Below, piece by piece: positions 53,941 through 63,156 of a DNA stretch of 64,000 nucleotides; positions within the stretch are counted from its first letter, which is position 1, and every line of letters starts with the position of its first letter. The notes under the pieces are model-generated. The model had not been told where the DNA came from. It saw only the letters and a list, made by a program, of their open reading frames with translations, and made no database searches. Position numbers and translations under genes: made by a program. Origin of the DNA: Treponema ruminis (GTDB taxonomy: Bacteria; Spirochaetota; Spirochaetia; Treponematales; Treponemataceae). The DNA lies in assembly GCA_017161305.1 (NCBI GenBank), contig CP031518.1, positions 2,542,001 through 2,606,000 of the forward strand. Direction: 5' to 3'.

Positions 53941-55137
53941 ATGTGCGACAAAAACAAAATCATGATTTTATGCAAGGTCGTTGACAATTTCGGCGACATC
54001 GGAGTCGTTTACCGCCTGGCCCGCGCCCTCTCAGACCTGAGAGCCGGCCTTGAACTCACTCTGATCGTAAGCAACCTCGAAAGTTTTCACAAAATGGCAA
54101 GCCAGATTGATCCCGAAAAGACGGTTCAGGATTTCAAATACAAAAATTCCACCTGGAAAATCATAGACTGGAACCTTACGCAATCACCAGTCAGCACTGA
54201 GGACTTTTCAATTATCCTGGAGTGCTTTCAGTGCGGTCGTCCCGACTGGCTTGAGGACCTTCTTTTTGCAGACGATTTTACACGCACGGTTCAGATTATC
54301 CAGATTGACTACCTCACGGCCGAAGATTACGCCGACGAGTTCCATCTTTTAAAAAGCGGCACCAGAAAGGCAAACATCAAGAAGGTCTTTTTCATGCCGG
54401 GCTTCACGGACAAAACGGCAGGGCTCATCATCAATAAAATAGAAGATTTTACGGGGGCTTCGGCTTCGCCGTCGGGCCTTACGCCCTTCGCTAACGCTCA
54501 TAGCCTTACGGCTACTTCGGGGCTTCATACCCTAGCCCGCTCAGAATTTAAGATTTTCTTCTTTGCCTACGAAGACGACTGCACATCCGTCGTAAAGGGA
54601 ATAGCTGACTTTCAGGAAAAGATGCGGGAGAGAAAGCCGGATTTTTCAGTCACGGTCTTTGCCGCAGAGGGAAAATCATGCGCTCCCTTTGAGGAAAGCT
54701 GGAAAAAGGCTGGCACGCCTTTCAAACTGGAAAAAGTTCCCTTCATGCAGCAGGAAGAATTCGACTATTTCATCACTCAGATGGACTTTCTTTTTGTCCG
54801 CGGAGAAGATTCCCTTGCACGCGCCGCCCTTACAGGTCTTCCATACATCTGGCAGGCTTACAAGCAGGACGAAAACTACCAGCTGGTAAAGGTAAATGCC
54901 CTTATCGAGCGAATGCGGCCATATTTTGCTCCCCAGGACTTTTCTCCAGTCGAAGGATTCTGGCAGAATTACAATGACTATGAAAAGGCGACGGAATCAG
55001 AAGCCCTCACGCAAATGCTTTGTGACTCAGCCAATCAGAAAAACACCGGCGGATTTAAGGATTTTGCGAGAAAACTCCACGAAAACGGAAACCTGGCAGA
55101 AGCTCTTTTAAACTACATTGGCACGCTGAGCATCTGA
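53941..55137 (+). CDS. earP: EF-P arginine rhamnosyltransferase EarP
   Basis: A 398-residue EarP (DUF2331) protein. The catalytic aspartates lie in VVDNFGDIGVVYRLARAL (D15, D19) and the nucleotide-sugar motif in FVRGEDSLARAALTGLPY. EarP moves rhamnose from dTDP-rhamnose to Arg32 of elongation factor P, which helps ribosomes pass proline runs. The EF-P encoded at 62361-62930 has the matching arginine. Residues 172-200 come from an in-frame dispersed repeat in the linker between the two domains. The start is one base after the lipase stop. Confidence 0.88.
   Translation: MCDKNKIMILCKVVDNFGDIGVVYRLARALSDLRAGLELTLIVSNLESFHKMASQIDPEKTVQDFKYKNSTWKIIDWNLTQSPVSTEDFSIILECFQCGRPDWLEDLLFADDFTRTVQIIQIDYLTAEDYADEFHLLKSGTRKANIKKVFFMPGFTDKTAGLIINKIEDFTGASASPSGLTPFANAHSLTATSGLHTLARSEFKIFFFAYEDDCTSVVKGIADFQEKMRERKPDFSVTVFAAEGKSCAPFEESWKKAGTPFKLEKVPFMQQEEFDYFITQMDFLFVRGEDSLARAALTGLPYIWQAYKQDENYQLVKVNALIERMRPYFAPQDFSPVEGFWQNYNDYEKATESEALTQMLCDSANQKNTGGFKDFARKLHENGNLAEALLNYIGTLSI
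54451..54540. repeat. Dispersed palindromic repeat, copy 2, inside earP
   Basis: About 90 bases containing TTCGCTAACGCTCAT, the hairpin TAGCCTTACGGCTA and CTTCATACCC, the same elements as 36392-36492. The insertion keeps the earP frame and adds about 29 residues (GASASPSGLTPFANAH and on). Confidence 0.65.
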
Positions 55138-55740
55138 AACCTTTTGCAGCTCAAAATTCCTGTAGGGACTTGACGGCAGCGTAAAGCGGTAGGGATTGTC
55201 CTCGGCGTTGTTGACGTTTGAAACAGGCACAATATCGCCGTTTTCCTTTTTGAAATACCAGCCTGAAGGATCGGTAAATTCGAGGACGACCAGCTTTTCA
55301 CATCCGTCAAAGGCCTTGGCTCCGATTTTTTGTACGCTGGCCGGAATCGAAATGTGCTCAAGATTCTTGCAGCCGGCAAAAGCCTGATTATTGATGGAAG
55401 TAATGTTCTGCGGGAAGTTTATGCTGATTAAATTCTGGTTGTCCTTGAAGGGGCTGTCATAAACTTTGTTGAGTTCCCTAACGGAAGACAAATCCAGAGA
55501 AACCAAAACTCCGCTATCACGGATTATGCGGGCGATATTGTGAATCGCCATGTTGCCGACAGTTCCATTGGCAATGACATTGACTTCGCTTTTGTGGGGG
55601 AGCATATGCAGGGCAGTTTCGAAATCAGCTACCTGAACAGTATTGTCACCATTTGTAACTTCTACGACTGATGCTGAAAACGAAGACGCTTCATCACCTT
55701 CATGGGAAATTACAATCATAAGACGTGAAAATTTTCGCAT
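55108..55740 (-). CDS. BspA-type leucine-rich repeat protein
   Basis: About 210 residues. After an N-terminal region without a signal peptide there are LRR_5 repeats (INFPQNITSINNQAFAGC, then ISIPASVQKIGAKAFDGC). GAGGAG precedes the ATG at 55740; the frame opens 12 codons earlier. The 3' end overlaps the converging earP gene by 30 bases. A binding role is likely; the partner is unknown. Confidence 0.75.
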   Translation of the reverse strand: MRKFSRLMIVISHEGDEASSFSASVVEVTNGDNTVQVADFETALHMLPHKSEVNVIANGTVGNMAIHNIARIIRDSGVLVSLDLSSVRELNKVYDSPFKDNQNLISINFPQNITSINNQAFAGCKNLEHISIPASVQKIGAKAFDGCEKLVVLEFTDPSGWYFKKENGDIVPVSNVNNAEDNPYRFTLPSSPYRNFELQKVSDAQRANVV

Positions 55741-55835
55741 AGGCTCCTCTCCTCTTGGCAATAATTTAATATTCATTATAGCATATATTCAGTATATTTC
55801 AAGATTATTTCTTTCAGATTGTCCGATAATATAAT

Positions 55836-56195
55836 ATGTTTTTGAAAAAACTCCTTTTCACTTCAATTTTCCTCATTATCGCCTCACTTTCCTTTGCCTG
55901 GGAAAAAGTTCAGGTCGTGCTTCCTTTTAAAAGCGGCGGAGAACTTTACACAAGCTTTTACTGCTTTAACGATCTGGCCGAGGGCAAGAAAATCGCCCAG
56001 GAAATTTTCAAAGTAAAAAGATTTGACGAGCTTGCAAAAGGAGAAAAGGAAAAAATGATTCCGGTTCCGCTGGGAACAAGGGTGGGCTACTACGACATGG
56101 CGATTTTCTGCTATGGAGAGGAATTCTGGCTTTTCGAAAACAGGAACGGATTTTTATGGGGCCGGGGAATGCTTCTGGCCAAGCCGCGAAAATAA
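55836..56195 (+). CDS. Secreted hypothetical protein (119 aa)
   Basis: A signal peptide (LLFTSIFLIIASLSFAW) is followed by a small domain with no known motif. GATAAT ends five bases before the ATG without a ribosome site, another leaderless-type start. Confidence 0.6.
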   Translation: MFLKKLLFTSIFLIIASLSFAWEKVQVVLPFKSGGELYTSFYCFNDLAEGKKIAQEIFKVKRFDELAKGEKEKMIPVPLGTRVGYYDMAIFCYGEEFWLFENRNGFLWGRGMLLAKPRK

Positions 56196-56259
56196 GAATA
56201 TCTTAATATTTCCTAAAAATTCAATTTAGATTTTGGAGATTCCATGATATAATTTTTAC

Positions 56260-58371
56260 GTGCAAAAAAATAAGATTCTGTTTTTAACATTTTCTTTTTT
56301 TATCCTCTTCCTTTCATCCTGTGTAAGCCCTAAAAAGCAGATTCAGTCGCAGGAAATCCTTAATTTAAAAGACCGCCTCTACTGGGCAGAATGTGACAGA
56401 AACAGCACTATCGAAGACGTTGAATCACGCCGCTTCCACAAATTCAGCACGGACGGAATCGGAAACATACAGAAAGTCATAAAACCCGGTCAGGAATATA
56501 TCTGGCTCATGATGGTCTTTCCGGTTCCAGAAAATCTCCGTCACAAATCCCTTGCCCTTCTCATAACCTACCTTCATTTCGCGGACAAAGTCTGGGTAAA
56601 CGGCAGCTATGTCGGAGGCTACGGCCAGTTCCCGCCCAACGAGCGCAGCGTTCTCTGGGGCACCCATTTCTATTCCATTCCGGCTTCCGTCCTCAATTCA
56701 GTGGGCCGCAACGTGATATTCATAAAAGTCTACTGCAAGGGTGTCAGCGGCATTTCAGACACAATCCTTTTGGGCGAACACGACAAAATCGCCTCGATAA
56801 ACACCTTCCTCAGCTTCTTTCAGTCAACAATCTATCTTTTTGCGGAAGGCGGCATGCTTTTTACAACAATCCTCTTCCTTTTGATTTTCTTGTGGCGCAA
56901 AAAAGAGCGGGCCTACCTTTCATTTTCATGCCTCTGCATCGCATCAATGCTTTTTACGCTTCCATTCTTTTCGCCCAATCTTCCCCTTCTCTCCAGCAAT
57001 CAGATTTCCTTCCTCTTTTTTATAAAATCAACCATGTGCGAAGGACTCTATCTGATTGTATTCTCGCTCGCAACTCTGACAATCCAGTTCATCAAGGGCA
57101 GCGAAACAAAAATTTACCGAATCGTAAGGCTTTCAATCCTCGGCTTCTGTTCACTGATAACCTTCTGTGCACCGGATTACGGATTTCTTGAACTCATCTG
57201 CCCCCTCATGCTCAGTCTTTCCGGCCTTCAGCTTTTTCTGGGCTTTCTCTTCGTGGTCAAAAAAAAGCAGAGCAAGGAAGAACGGAAGAATTTCAGGATT
57301 CTCATATCAGTCCTGATTCCACTTTCAGTTTCAATCATCATCGACTTCATCATCAAGGGCTTTTTCCAGAAAATCGACATTCCCTACATCACGCTTTTCG
57401 GCTGGCAGCTTTCAATCCTCTGCTTCCTCATCCTGCTCAGTACCAGATACAACCGGGCCGTCTCGCAAAACGAATACCTCAACATCAATCTCCGCAAGGA
57501 AATTGACCGGCAGACTCTGGAACTTTCAAACAAAAACAGCGAGCTTGAGCAGCAGATTTTCCGCGCCCAGACCGATTTGGAAATGGCCTCCCTCGTTCAA
57601 AAGAAATTCTTCCCCTATCCGCCTCAAAAACTCCGGGGCTGGGATATTTCCGTCAGCTACAGTCCCCTGGACAAAGTTTCAGGCGACATGTACGACTTTT
57701 ATGTAAAGGATAACACACTCAACGGCTTCTCATTATTTGACGTTTCAGGTCACGGCATTGCGGCCAGCCTCGTCACCATGCTGGCAAAGAACATAATCTT
57801 CCAGTCCTTCATGCGAAATATGCAGAAGAACGAGACAGTTTCCCGCACCCTCTACGAAATCAACGATGAAATCATCGAGGCAAAGGGCGGAATCGAAAAT
57901 TACCTCACAGGCCTCATGTTCCGCTTCAAGCCATTCAACGAAAAGGACGTCTGCAAGGTCGAAATGGCAAACGCAGGCCACCCAAATCCATTTCTCTATT
58001 CAGCGGAAGACGGAATCTGCGACGAAATCAAATCGGGCAGCAATGTAGACCACCACGGAGCAATCGGCCTCGACTTCATCACGGTTTCCTTCCCCCAAAT
58101 CAGCTTTAAAATGGCCGAAAACGACATTCTTCTATTTTATACGGACGGCCTCACGGAAAGCCGCAACACATCAAACGAAATGTTCGGCAAGGAGAGGGTC
58201 AAAAACATAATCCGCTCGAGCTATGCAAAAGATTCCCAGGGCATCATGGAAGACATAATCAGCGCCTTCAATGACTTCACGAAAGGGGTCAAACGTGACG
58301 ATGATATTACGATAGTTATCCTAAAACGCGAAAATTCTTATAATTTTGTCGAGGAGTTAATGGAAATATGA
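56260..58371 (+). CDS. Membrane sensor SpoIIE-type protein phosphatase
   Basis: A 703-residue protein: lipobox-like start (LFLSSCVSP), a jelly-roll periplasmic domain (about 60-175), seven hydrophobic spans (about 190-400), a coiled coil and a PP2C/SpoIIE phosphatase domain (KVSGDMYDFY, FDVSGHGIAASLVTM, LLFYTDGLTESRN) with metal-binding aspartates. Such 7TM-DISM phosphatases act on anti-anti-sigma proteins or in second-messenger pathways. The start is GTG, six bases after TATAAT. The stop overlaps the next start (ATGA). Confidence 0.83.
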   Translation: MQKNKILFLTFSFFILFLSSCVSPKKQIQSQEILNLKDRLYWAECDRNSTIEDVESRRFHKFSTDGIGNIQKVIKPGQEYIWLMMVFPVPENLRHKSLALLITYLHFADKVWVNGSYVGGYGQFPPNERSVLWGTHFYSIPASVLNSVGRNVIFIKVYCKGVSGISDTILLGEHDKIASINTFLSFFQSTIYLFAEGGMLFTTILFLLIFLWRKKERAYLSFSCLCIASMLFTLPFFSPNLPLLSSNQISFLFFIKSTMCEGLYLIVFSLATLTIQFIKGSETKIYRIVRLSILGFCSLITFCAPDYGFLELICPLMLSLSGLQLFLGFLFVVKKKQSKEERKNFRILISVLIPLSVSIIIDFIIKGFFQKIDIPYITLFGWQLSILCFLILLSTRYNRAVSQNEYLNINLRKEIDRQTLELSNKNSELEQQIFRAQTDLEMASLVQKKFFPYPPQKLRGWDISVSYSPLDKVSGDMYDFYVKDNTLNGFSLFDVSGHGIAASLVTMLAKNIIFQSFMRNMQKNETVSRTLYEINDEIIEAKGGIENYLTGLMFRFKPFNEKDVCKVEMANAGHPNPFLYSAEDGICDEIKSGSNVDHHGAIGLDFITVSFPQISFKMAENDILLFYTDGLTESRNTSNEMFGKERVKNIIRSSYAKDSQGIMEDIISAFNDFTKGVKRDDDITIVILKRENSYNFVEELMEI

Positions 58372-59126
58372 CAGCACAAAAACAATGGTATGATGACGAT
58401 GGAATCACCTTCCACTCAGAGCATAAAGTTCAGTTCTCACAGAGCGATTCAAACAAAAGAATGAGCCTCTACGACCTTCTTCGTGTCAGCAGCGACATGG
58501 CAGTCGAAGATTACGCACAGAGGGGCATGGACAGGGACACACTCACCCAGCACGGCTATGCGATTCTGGTCTCAAGGACGGCATTCAGATTCCACAGGAT
58601 GCCCAAGGAAAACGAAAACTATGTCTTTACAACATATGAGGAAAAGGCAGAGCCCCTTCAGCTTGTCCGAGCCTACGAATTCACCACGCCAGAGGGCCAG
58701 CCTTTAATCACAGGAATCTCTTCATGGCTTTTGGTTGATCCGGTCCTCCACAGAATCATTCCGACCAAAAAATTTGACATGAGGAAGCCAGTGGAATCAC
58801 AAAAAGAGCACGACTGTCTCAAATATGGCAAGATTCAAATCCCGGAAGACCTGGAAAAATGGGACGAAAGAATCATAAAATACTCGGACATCGACGGAAA
58901 CAACCATGTAAACAATGCACGTTACGGCGCATTCGTTGCAGATTCAATTCCGGCTGATTTTCGCACGACAACATTCACTGATTTCAGGCTCAACTACGCA
59001 AAAGAAGCAAAACTTGGTCAAAAGCTTGAAATTTTTGGCAAAATCAACGAATCAGAAAAGAAGCTCACAATCGTAGGCAAAACCGAAGAAGGAGTTTCTT
59101 TTGAAAGCGAATTATTTTATTCCTGA
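58368..59126 (+). CDS. Acyl-ACP thioesterase
   Basis: A 252-residue protein of two hot-dog domains. The catalytic block is DIDGNNHVNNARYG near residue 180, with Asn and His. It frees fatty acids from acyl carrier protein. The first gene pair overlap (ATGA) with the phosphatase suggests co-translation. Confidence 0.87.
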   Translation: MTAQKQWYDDDGITFHSEHKVQFSQSDSNKRMSLYDLLRVSSDMAVEDYAQRGMDRDTLTQHGYAILVSRTAFRFHRMPKENENYVFTTYEEKAEPLQLVRAYEFTTPEGQPLITGISSWLLVDPVLHRIIPTKKFDMRKPVESQKEHDCLKYGKIQIPEDLEKWDERIIKYSDIDGNNHVNNARYGAFVADSIPADFRTTTFTDFRLNYAKEAKLGQKLEIFGKINESEKKLTIVGKTEEGVSFESELFYS

Positions 59127-59141
59127 GGATTTTAGGCATCA

Positions 59142-59708
59142 ATGAAGAGAAAGATTTTTTTTCTGGCCTTTTTTTTGATTTTCTCTACAAGCCCTTTTTT
59201 TGCTCAACCAGGCGGAGGAAGGGGGCCTTCTGGTCATGGCTGGCCCGGCGGGCCCGGCGGCTCACATTCTCCGTCAGGTCCGGGGGCAGGTCGAGGCGGG
59301 CACAGCGCACCAATAAATCCCGGCAATCTGAACACAAGCGGCACATACTCTTTCAACGGAATGCGTTTACCCAGCAAGCACGATCCGTTTCAAGTCGTGC
59401 ATATCGAAACAACCTCCGAAATCATTCTCATAACTTTCAACATTCCTATAAATCCATCGACCTGCAAACGTGAGAATATTTTTATAAATGGAAAGGAACT
59501 CGATGAATCTTCGGATTTCCGCTACAACAAAACCGGTAAAATTCTCGAAATCAAAACAAAATTATCAGTCGGAACGAAATTCACTCTGGAATTCAAAAAT
59601 TTAAAGTCCTATGATCAGGAAGAGCTGAAAATCAAAAAATTCGGCTCTCTTTTACCATGGACATCAAAAGAATATTCATGCAAAACATCTGCACCCCAAG
59701 GAGACTAG
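59142..59708 (+). CDS. Secreted Gly/Pro-rich hypothetical protein
   Basis: A 188-residue protein: signal peptide (ends SPFFAQ), a Gly/Pro/Ser/His-rich segment (about residues 23-65), then a domain with IILITFNIPINPSTCKRENI, which resembles Big/SbsA-like Ig repeats. It precedes the histidine kinase by three bases and may be a periplasmic partner of it. Confidence 0.65.
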   Translation: MKRKIFFLAFFLIFSTSPFFAQPGGGRGPSGHGWPGGPGGSHSPSGPGAGRGGHSAPINPGNLNTSGTYSFNGMRLPSKHDPFQVVHIETTSEIILITFNIPINPSTCKRENIFINGKELDESSDFRYNKTGKILEIKTKLSVGTKFTLEFKNLKSYDQEELKIKKFGSLLPWTSKEYSCKTSAPQGD

Positions 59709-59711
59709 CGC

Positions 59712-62273
59712 ATGAGATCCCTCGCACAAAAAACAGCCATCAAATTCTCATTCTTTCTTGCGCTTATGGAGCTGGCACTTGCCGCGCACTTTGTTTACAT
59801 CGTTGATTTAAATGCACGCAGAACAAAGGATAATGAAATCCACACGGCCCTTGTTTCAATTCTGGACGCACTTAAAGGTGAAAATTCGCTTTATGCCGCC
59901 GAATCAAAACTTCCTTACTATATCACATACAGCATTTACGATGGTGAGACAAAAGAAATTCTTGCGACAAACGGGCCATTAATTCCAATTCTCCCCGAAG
60001 CAGAAGAAAAACCCAGAATTTATCAGAAAAAATCATTTTATACGGACGGTGACTTAAATGTCGTTTATCAAACCCATAAAATCAAAAAAGGAAATACAAC
60101 TTACGTAATTCAAGTTTCAAATTCCATTGACCGTGACAAGATGGCAAATATTTTCAATTTTATGACACCGAAATCACTGGCACTGGGATTTATTCCGCTC
60201 CTTATAATCTCGTATTTCACTTCATTTTTTATCGCCAAACGAACGCTAAGGCCAATCGTAAAAATGACAAAGGCCGCTGCCAGCATTTCCACCTCAAATC
60301 TTGATGCCCTGCTCTCGGTCAGTTCAAAACATGACGAGCTTGATTCACTTGCACACACGTTCAATGATCTTTTCCGCCGTTTAAAGCAAGATTTTATAGC
60401 GTTAAATTCAGCGAATCAGGCAAAATCCAGTTTTTTGAGCAATATGAGCCATGAAATCCGAACTCCAATCAACGCAATTCTTGGTCTTGACGAAATGATT
60501 ACACGAGAAAGCACGGAGCCGCAGATTCAGTCTTATGCGAGGGACATCCAATCCAGCGGCAAATCGCTTCTTTCTATAATTAACGACATTCTTGACTTCT
60601 CAAAAATAGAAGCCGGCAAAATGGAAATTATTCCAGTCGATTATGATTTATGCACGACAATTATCGACCTGGTGAACATGGTTTCGGGAAGAGCCGAAAA
60701 AAAGGGGCTTGATTTCATCATCAACATTGACAAATCCATGCCCCACAAGCTCAACGGCGATGAAACACGAATCAAACAATGTATTCTCAATATTCTCACG
60801 AATGCAATCAAATATACGCCAAAAGGTTCTGTCACGATGAACATCGGCTTTGAAAGAGCAGGAGAAAACAAAATCAACCTTTGGGCGCAGGTAATCGACA
60901 CAGGAATCGGTATCAAGCAGGAAGACATCAAAAAACTTTTTGACCCGTTCGAACGAATTGAAGAAAGACGAAACAGGACAATCGAAGGAACAGGTTTGGG
61001 CATGAATATTGTCAAAAACCTTTTGCAGGAGATGGGTTCCAAACTCGACGTTAAAAGTGAATACGGCAAGGGAAGTGATTTTTCTTTCAAAGTGACTCAG
61101 GAAGTCCTCGACTGGGATGAGATTGGCACATACGAAGAAATTAAAGAAAAAGTTGAGGAAGAAGCCGGAGCCTACAAAGAAAGCTTTCAGGCTCCGGATG
61201 CAAGGATTCTCGTTGTTGACGATACACCGCTCAATCTTACTGTAATAAAAGGGCTTTTACGCAGCACAAGGATTCAAGTTGAAACTGCAGAAAGTGGATT
61301 CGATGCGCTTAAAATGGCCCGGGAAAAGCAGTACGACGTTATCCTGATTGACCACCGCATGCCGAAAATGGACGGAATTGAAATGCTGCACGTCCTCCGG
61401 GGCGAAGATACCAGCATAAACCGCCTCACCACCTGCATTGCCCTCACGGCAAACGCAATTTCAGGCGCCAGGGAAATGTATCTTGAAGCGGGATTCGAAG
61501 ACTATCTTTCAAAGCCTGTTGAAGCCAGCAAGCTTGAGGAAACGCTGGTACGCTATCTGCCGGCAGAAAAAATCCTCCACTCAGGACAGGAAGGCTACAT
61601 CGAAAAAGACAATTCATGGAACGGAGTCGAAAGGCGCAAAAACGTAACGGCCAGCAAAGAAATTCATCTGGCCCTGGACCTCTGGAAAAATCTTTTCGGA
61701 CTGGATATTTACTCAGCAATCCACAATTGCAGCACAGGAGAAATATTCCTGGACGCCAGCAGGAACTTCTATGACGCCATCGAAGAAAAAGCCGCTTTAA
61801 TCGAAGAATATCAGAATACAGAAAAATGGAATGACTACACGGTCCTTGTTCACGCCCTCAAAAGCAGCGCCCGCCTGATTGGAGCAATGGAACTTTCCGA
61901 GCAGGCCGCCTTCCTGGAAAAATGCGGAGACGAGGCAAAAATCGGAGATCAGGAAGCCCTGGCATTAATCAAGGAAAAAACTCCCCAGCTTCTTGAGCTT
62001 TACAAGAGCTACCATAAAAAGCTCGCATCCCTTCTGGGCATCCCGCAAAGTCCACAGGAAGACACCCGCCCGCAAATCGAGCCAGCAAAACTGGAAGAAG
62101 CCCTTTCAGCATTAAAGGAAGTGGTAAGCGTATTTGATTTTGACACTGCCGACGCAATCATGGAAGAACTAGAAAAATACTCAATGCCGGCCGAATACAA
62201 AGACCGTTACGAAAAAATAAGAAAAGCAGTGCAGGCAGTAGACAAAGTTGAAATTATGAAATTATTAGCTTAA
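59712..62273 (+). CDS. Hybrid sensor histidine kinase with receiver and Hpt domains
   Basis: An 853-residue kinase: membrane span (about 10-30), periplasmic sensor, second span (about 155-175), HAMP-like region, HisKA with H247 (NMSHEIRTPINAIL), HATPase (TNAIKYTPKG, DTGIGI, GTGLGM), a receiver with D547 (ILIDHRMPKMDG) and a C-terminal Hpt domain with H714 (LVHALKSSARLIGA). Phosphate passes His to Asp to His and on to a separate regulator. GGAG precedes the ATG. Confidence 0.9.
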   Translation: MRSLAQKTAIKFSFFLALMELALAAHFVYIVDLNARRTKDNEIHTALVSILDALKGENSLYAAESKLPYYITYSIYDGETKEILATNGPLIPILPEAEEKPRIYQKKSFYTDGDLNVVYQTHKIKKGNTTYVIQVSNSIDRDKMANIFNFMTPKSLALGFIPLLIISYFTSFFIAKRTLRPIVKMTKAAASISTSNLDALLSVSSKHDELDSLAHTFNDLFRRLKQDFIALNSANQAKSSFLSNMSHEIRTPINAILGLDEMITRESTEPQIQSYARDIQSSGKSLLSIINDILDFSKIEAGKMEIIPVDYDLCTTIIDLVNMVSGRAEKKGLDFIINIDKSMPHKLNGDETRIKQCILNILTNAIKYTPKGSVTMNIGFERAGENKINLWAQVIDTGIGIKQEDIKKLFDPFERIEERRNRTIEGTGLGMNIVKNLLQEMGSKLDVKSEYGKGSDFSFKVTQEVLDWDEIGTYEEIKEKVEEEAGAYKESFQAPDARILVVDDTPLNLTVIKGLLRSTRIQVETAESGFDALKMAREKQYDVILIDHRMPKMDGIEMLHVLRGEDTSINRLTTCIALTANAISGAREMYLEAGFEDYLSKPVEASKLEETLVRYLPAEKILHSGQEGYIEKDNSWNGVERRKNVTASKEIHLALDLWKNLFGLDIYSAIHNCSTGEIFLDASRNFYDAIEEKAALIEEYQNTEKWNDYTVLVHALKSSARLIGAMELSEQAAFLEKCGDEAKIGDQEALALIKEKTPQLLELYKSYHKKLASLLGIPQSPQEDTRPQIEPAKLEEALSALKEVVSVFDFDTADAIMEELEKYSMPAEYKDRYEKIRKAVQAVDKVEIMKLLA

Positions 62274-62302
62274 ATATCAAGTTTAGATTCACTAGATAAA
62301 AT

Positions 62303-62339
62303 AAAAAAAAGACGGTCTCCCGTCGAAGACCGTCTTTTT
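62303..62339. terminator. Bidirectional terminator between kinase and efp
   Basis: A run of A, then GACGGTCT and AGACCGTC (8-bp stem) with an 8-base loop, then TTTTT. It fits both converging genes. Confidence 0.85.
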
Positions 62340-62360
62340 CGTGCCAACAAAAGCTGTTTA

Positions 62361-62930
62361 TTAGTCTTTTGCGCGTTCTACGAATGAACCGTCACGTGTA
62401 TCGATTACGATGCGGTCATCTGTGTTACAGAACAATGGAACTTTAACTTCCATGCCTGTGTCGAGAGTAGCTGGTTTTGTTGATTTACCAGATGTATCGC
62501 CTTTAACACCTGGCTCACAGTATGTGATTGTGCGTGTTACCTGAATTGGCAAGCGAACACCAACCGGCTTCTCGTTGTAGTATGTGATTTTTACTTCGTA
62601 GTCATCATCCGGAGAGATGTAACCAGCGTTGTCGCCGAGGTAGTCCTTCTCCAAAGTGATGTCATCGAAAGTTTCCTGATCCATGAAGTGGTAGTCGTTT
62701 CCGTCGATGTAAGAAAGTTTTACGTTCTTTTCAACGAGCTCAACTTCCTCAAATTTTTCGCCAGCATCAAGACCCAAGTCCTGAGTTCCGCCTGTGACAA
62801 TGTTAGCAACGCGGAGTTTTGTAACCATGCCCTGGCGACCAGACTTCTGACCGAGCATCTTCTGAACGATGAGTGGAGCACCTTCATACATGAAAGCTGT
62901 TCCGACTTTGATTTCGTTTGTCATCAACAT
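62361..62930 (-). CDS. efp: Elongation factor P, arginine type
   Basis: A 189-residue EF-P with three beta domains. The tip of the first domain reads GQKSGRQGMV, putting arginine (R32) where E. coli has lysine; this is the type modified with rhamnose by EarP, encoded at 53941-55137. The last domain has YCEPGVKGDTSGKSTKPATLDTG. It relieves ribosome stalling at proline runs. GAGGT precedes the ATG; an internal ATG two codons on is possible. Confidence 0.93.
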   Translation of the reverse strand: MLMTNEIKVGTAFMYEGAPLIVQKMLGQKSGRQGMVTKLRVANIVTGGTQDLGLDAGEKFEEVELVEKNVKLSYIDGNDYHFMDQETFDDITLEKDYLGDNAGYISPDDDYEVKITYYNEKPVGVRLPIQVTRTITYCEPGVKGDTSGKSTKPATLDTGMEVKVPLFCNTDDRIVIDTRDGSFVERAKD

Positions 62931-63020
62931 AATATGTTACCTCAAAAAATAAAGCTTTATGAGAATATTTTAGTGTATTTTCGGGAGATATTCAACAGTT
63001 AGCAAAAGACAGGGAAAAAC

Positions 63021-63112
63021 ATGGCGCCAATCCACTGGCTACGCCCTTCCGCAGCTTGCTAACGCGCGGTCGCTATGCGACTGGCTTCGCCACTGCTACA
63101 CGGCGGGGGCGG
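63021..63112. repeat. Dispersed GC-rich palindromic repeat, copy 3
   Basis: Begins ATGGCGCCAATCCACTGGCT like copy 1, contains GCTTGCTAACGCGC and the stem GTCGC/GCGAC. It ends before a GGCGGGGGCGG run. It lies upstream of efp and downstream of the HEPN gene. Confidence 0.6.
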
Positions 63113-63156
63113 AGAGTGGTGGGAGAAAAATATGTTTTACGCTAAGATTAGAAATA

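Noticed and set aside
36392-63112. CRISPR or insertion sequence origin of the GC-rich repeats
   Set aside because: Copies are single, far apart, without spacers, transposase or terminal direct repeats.
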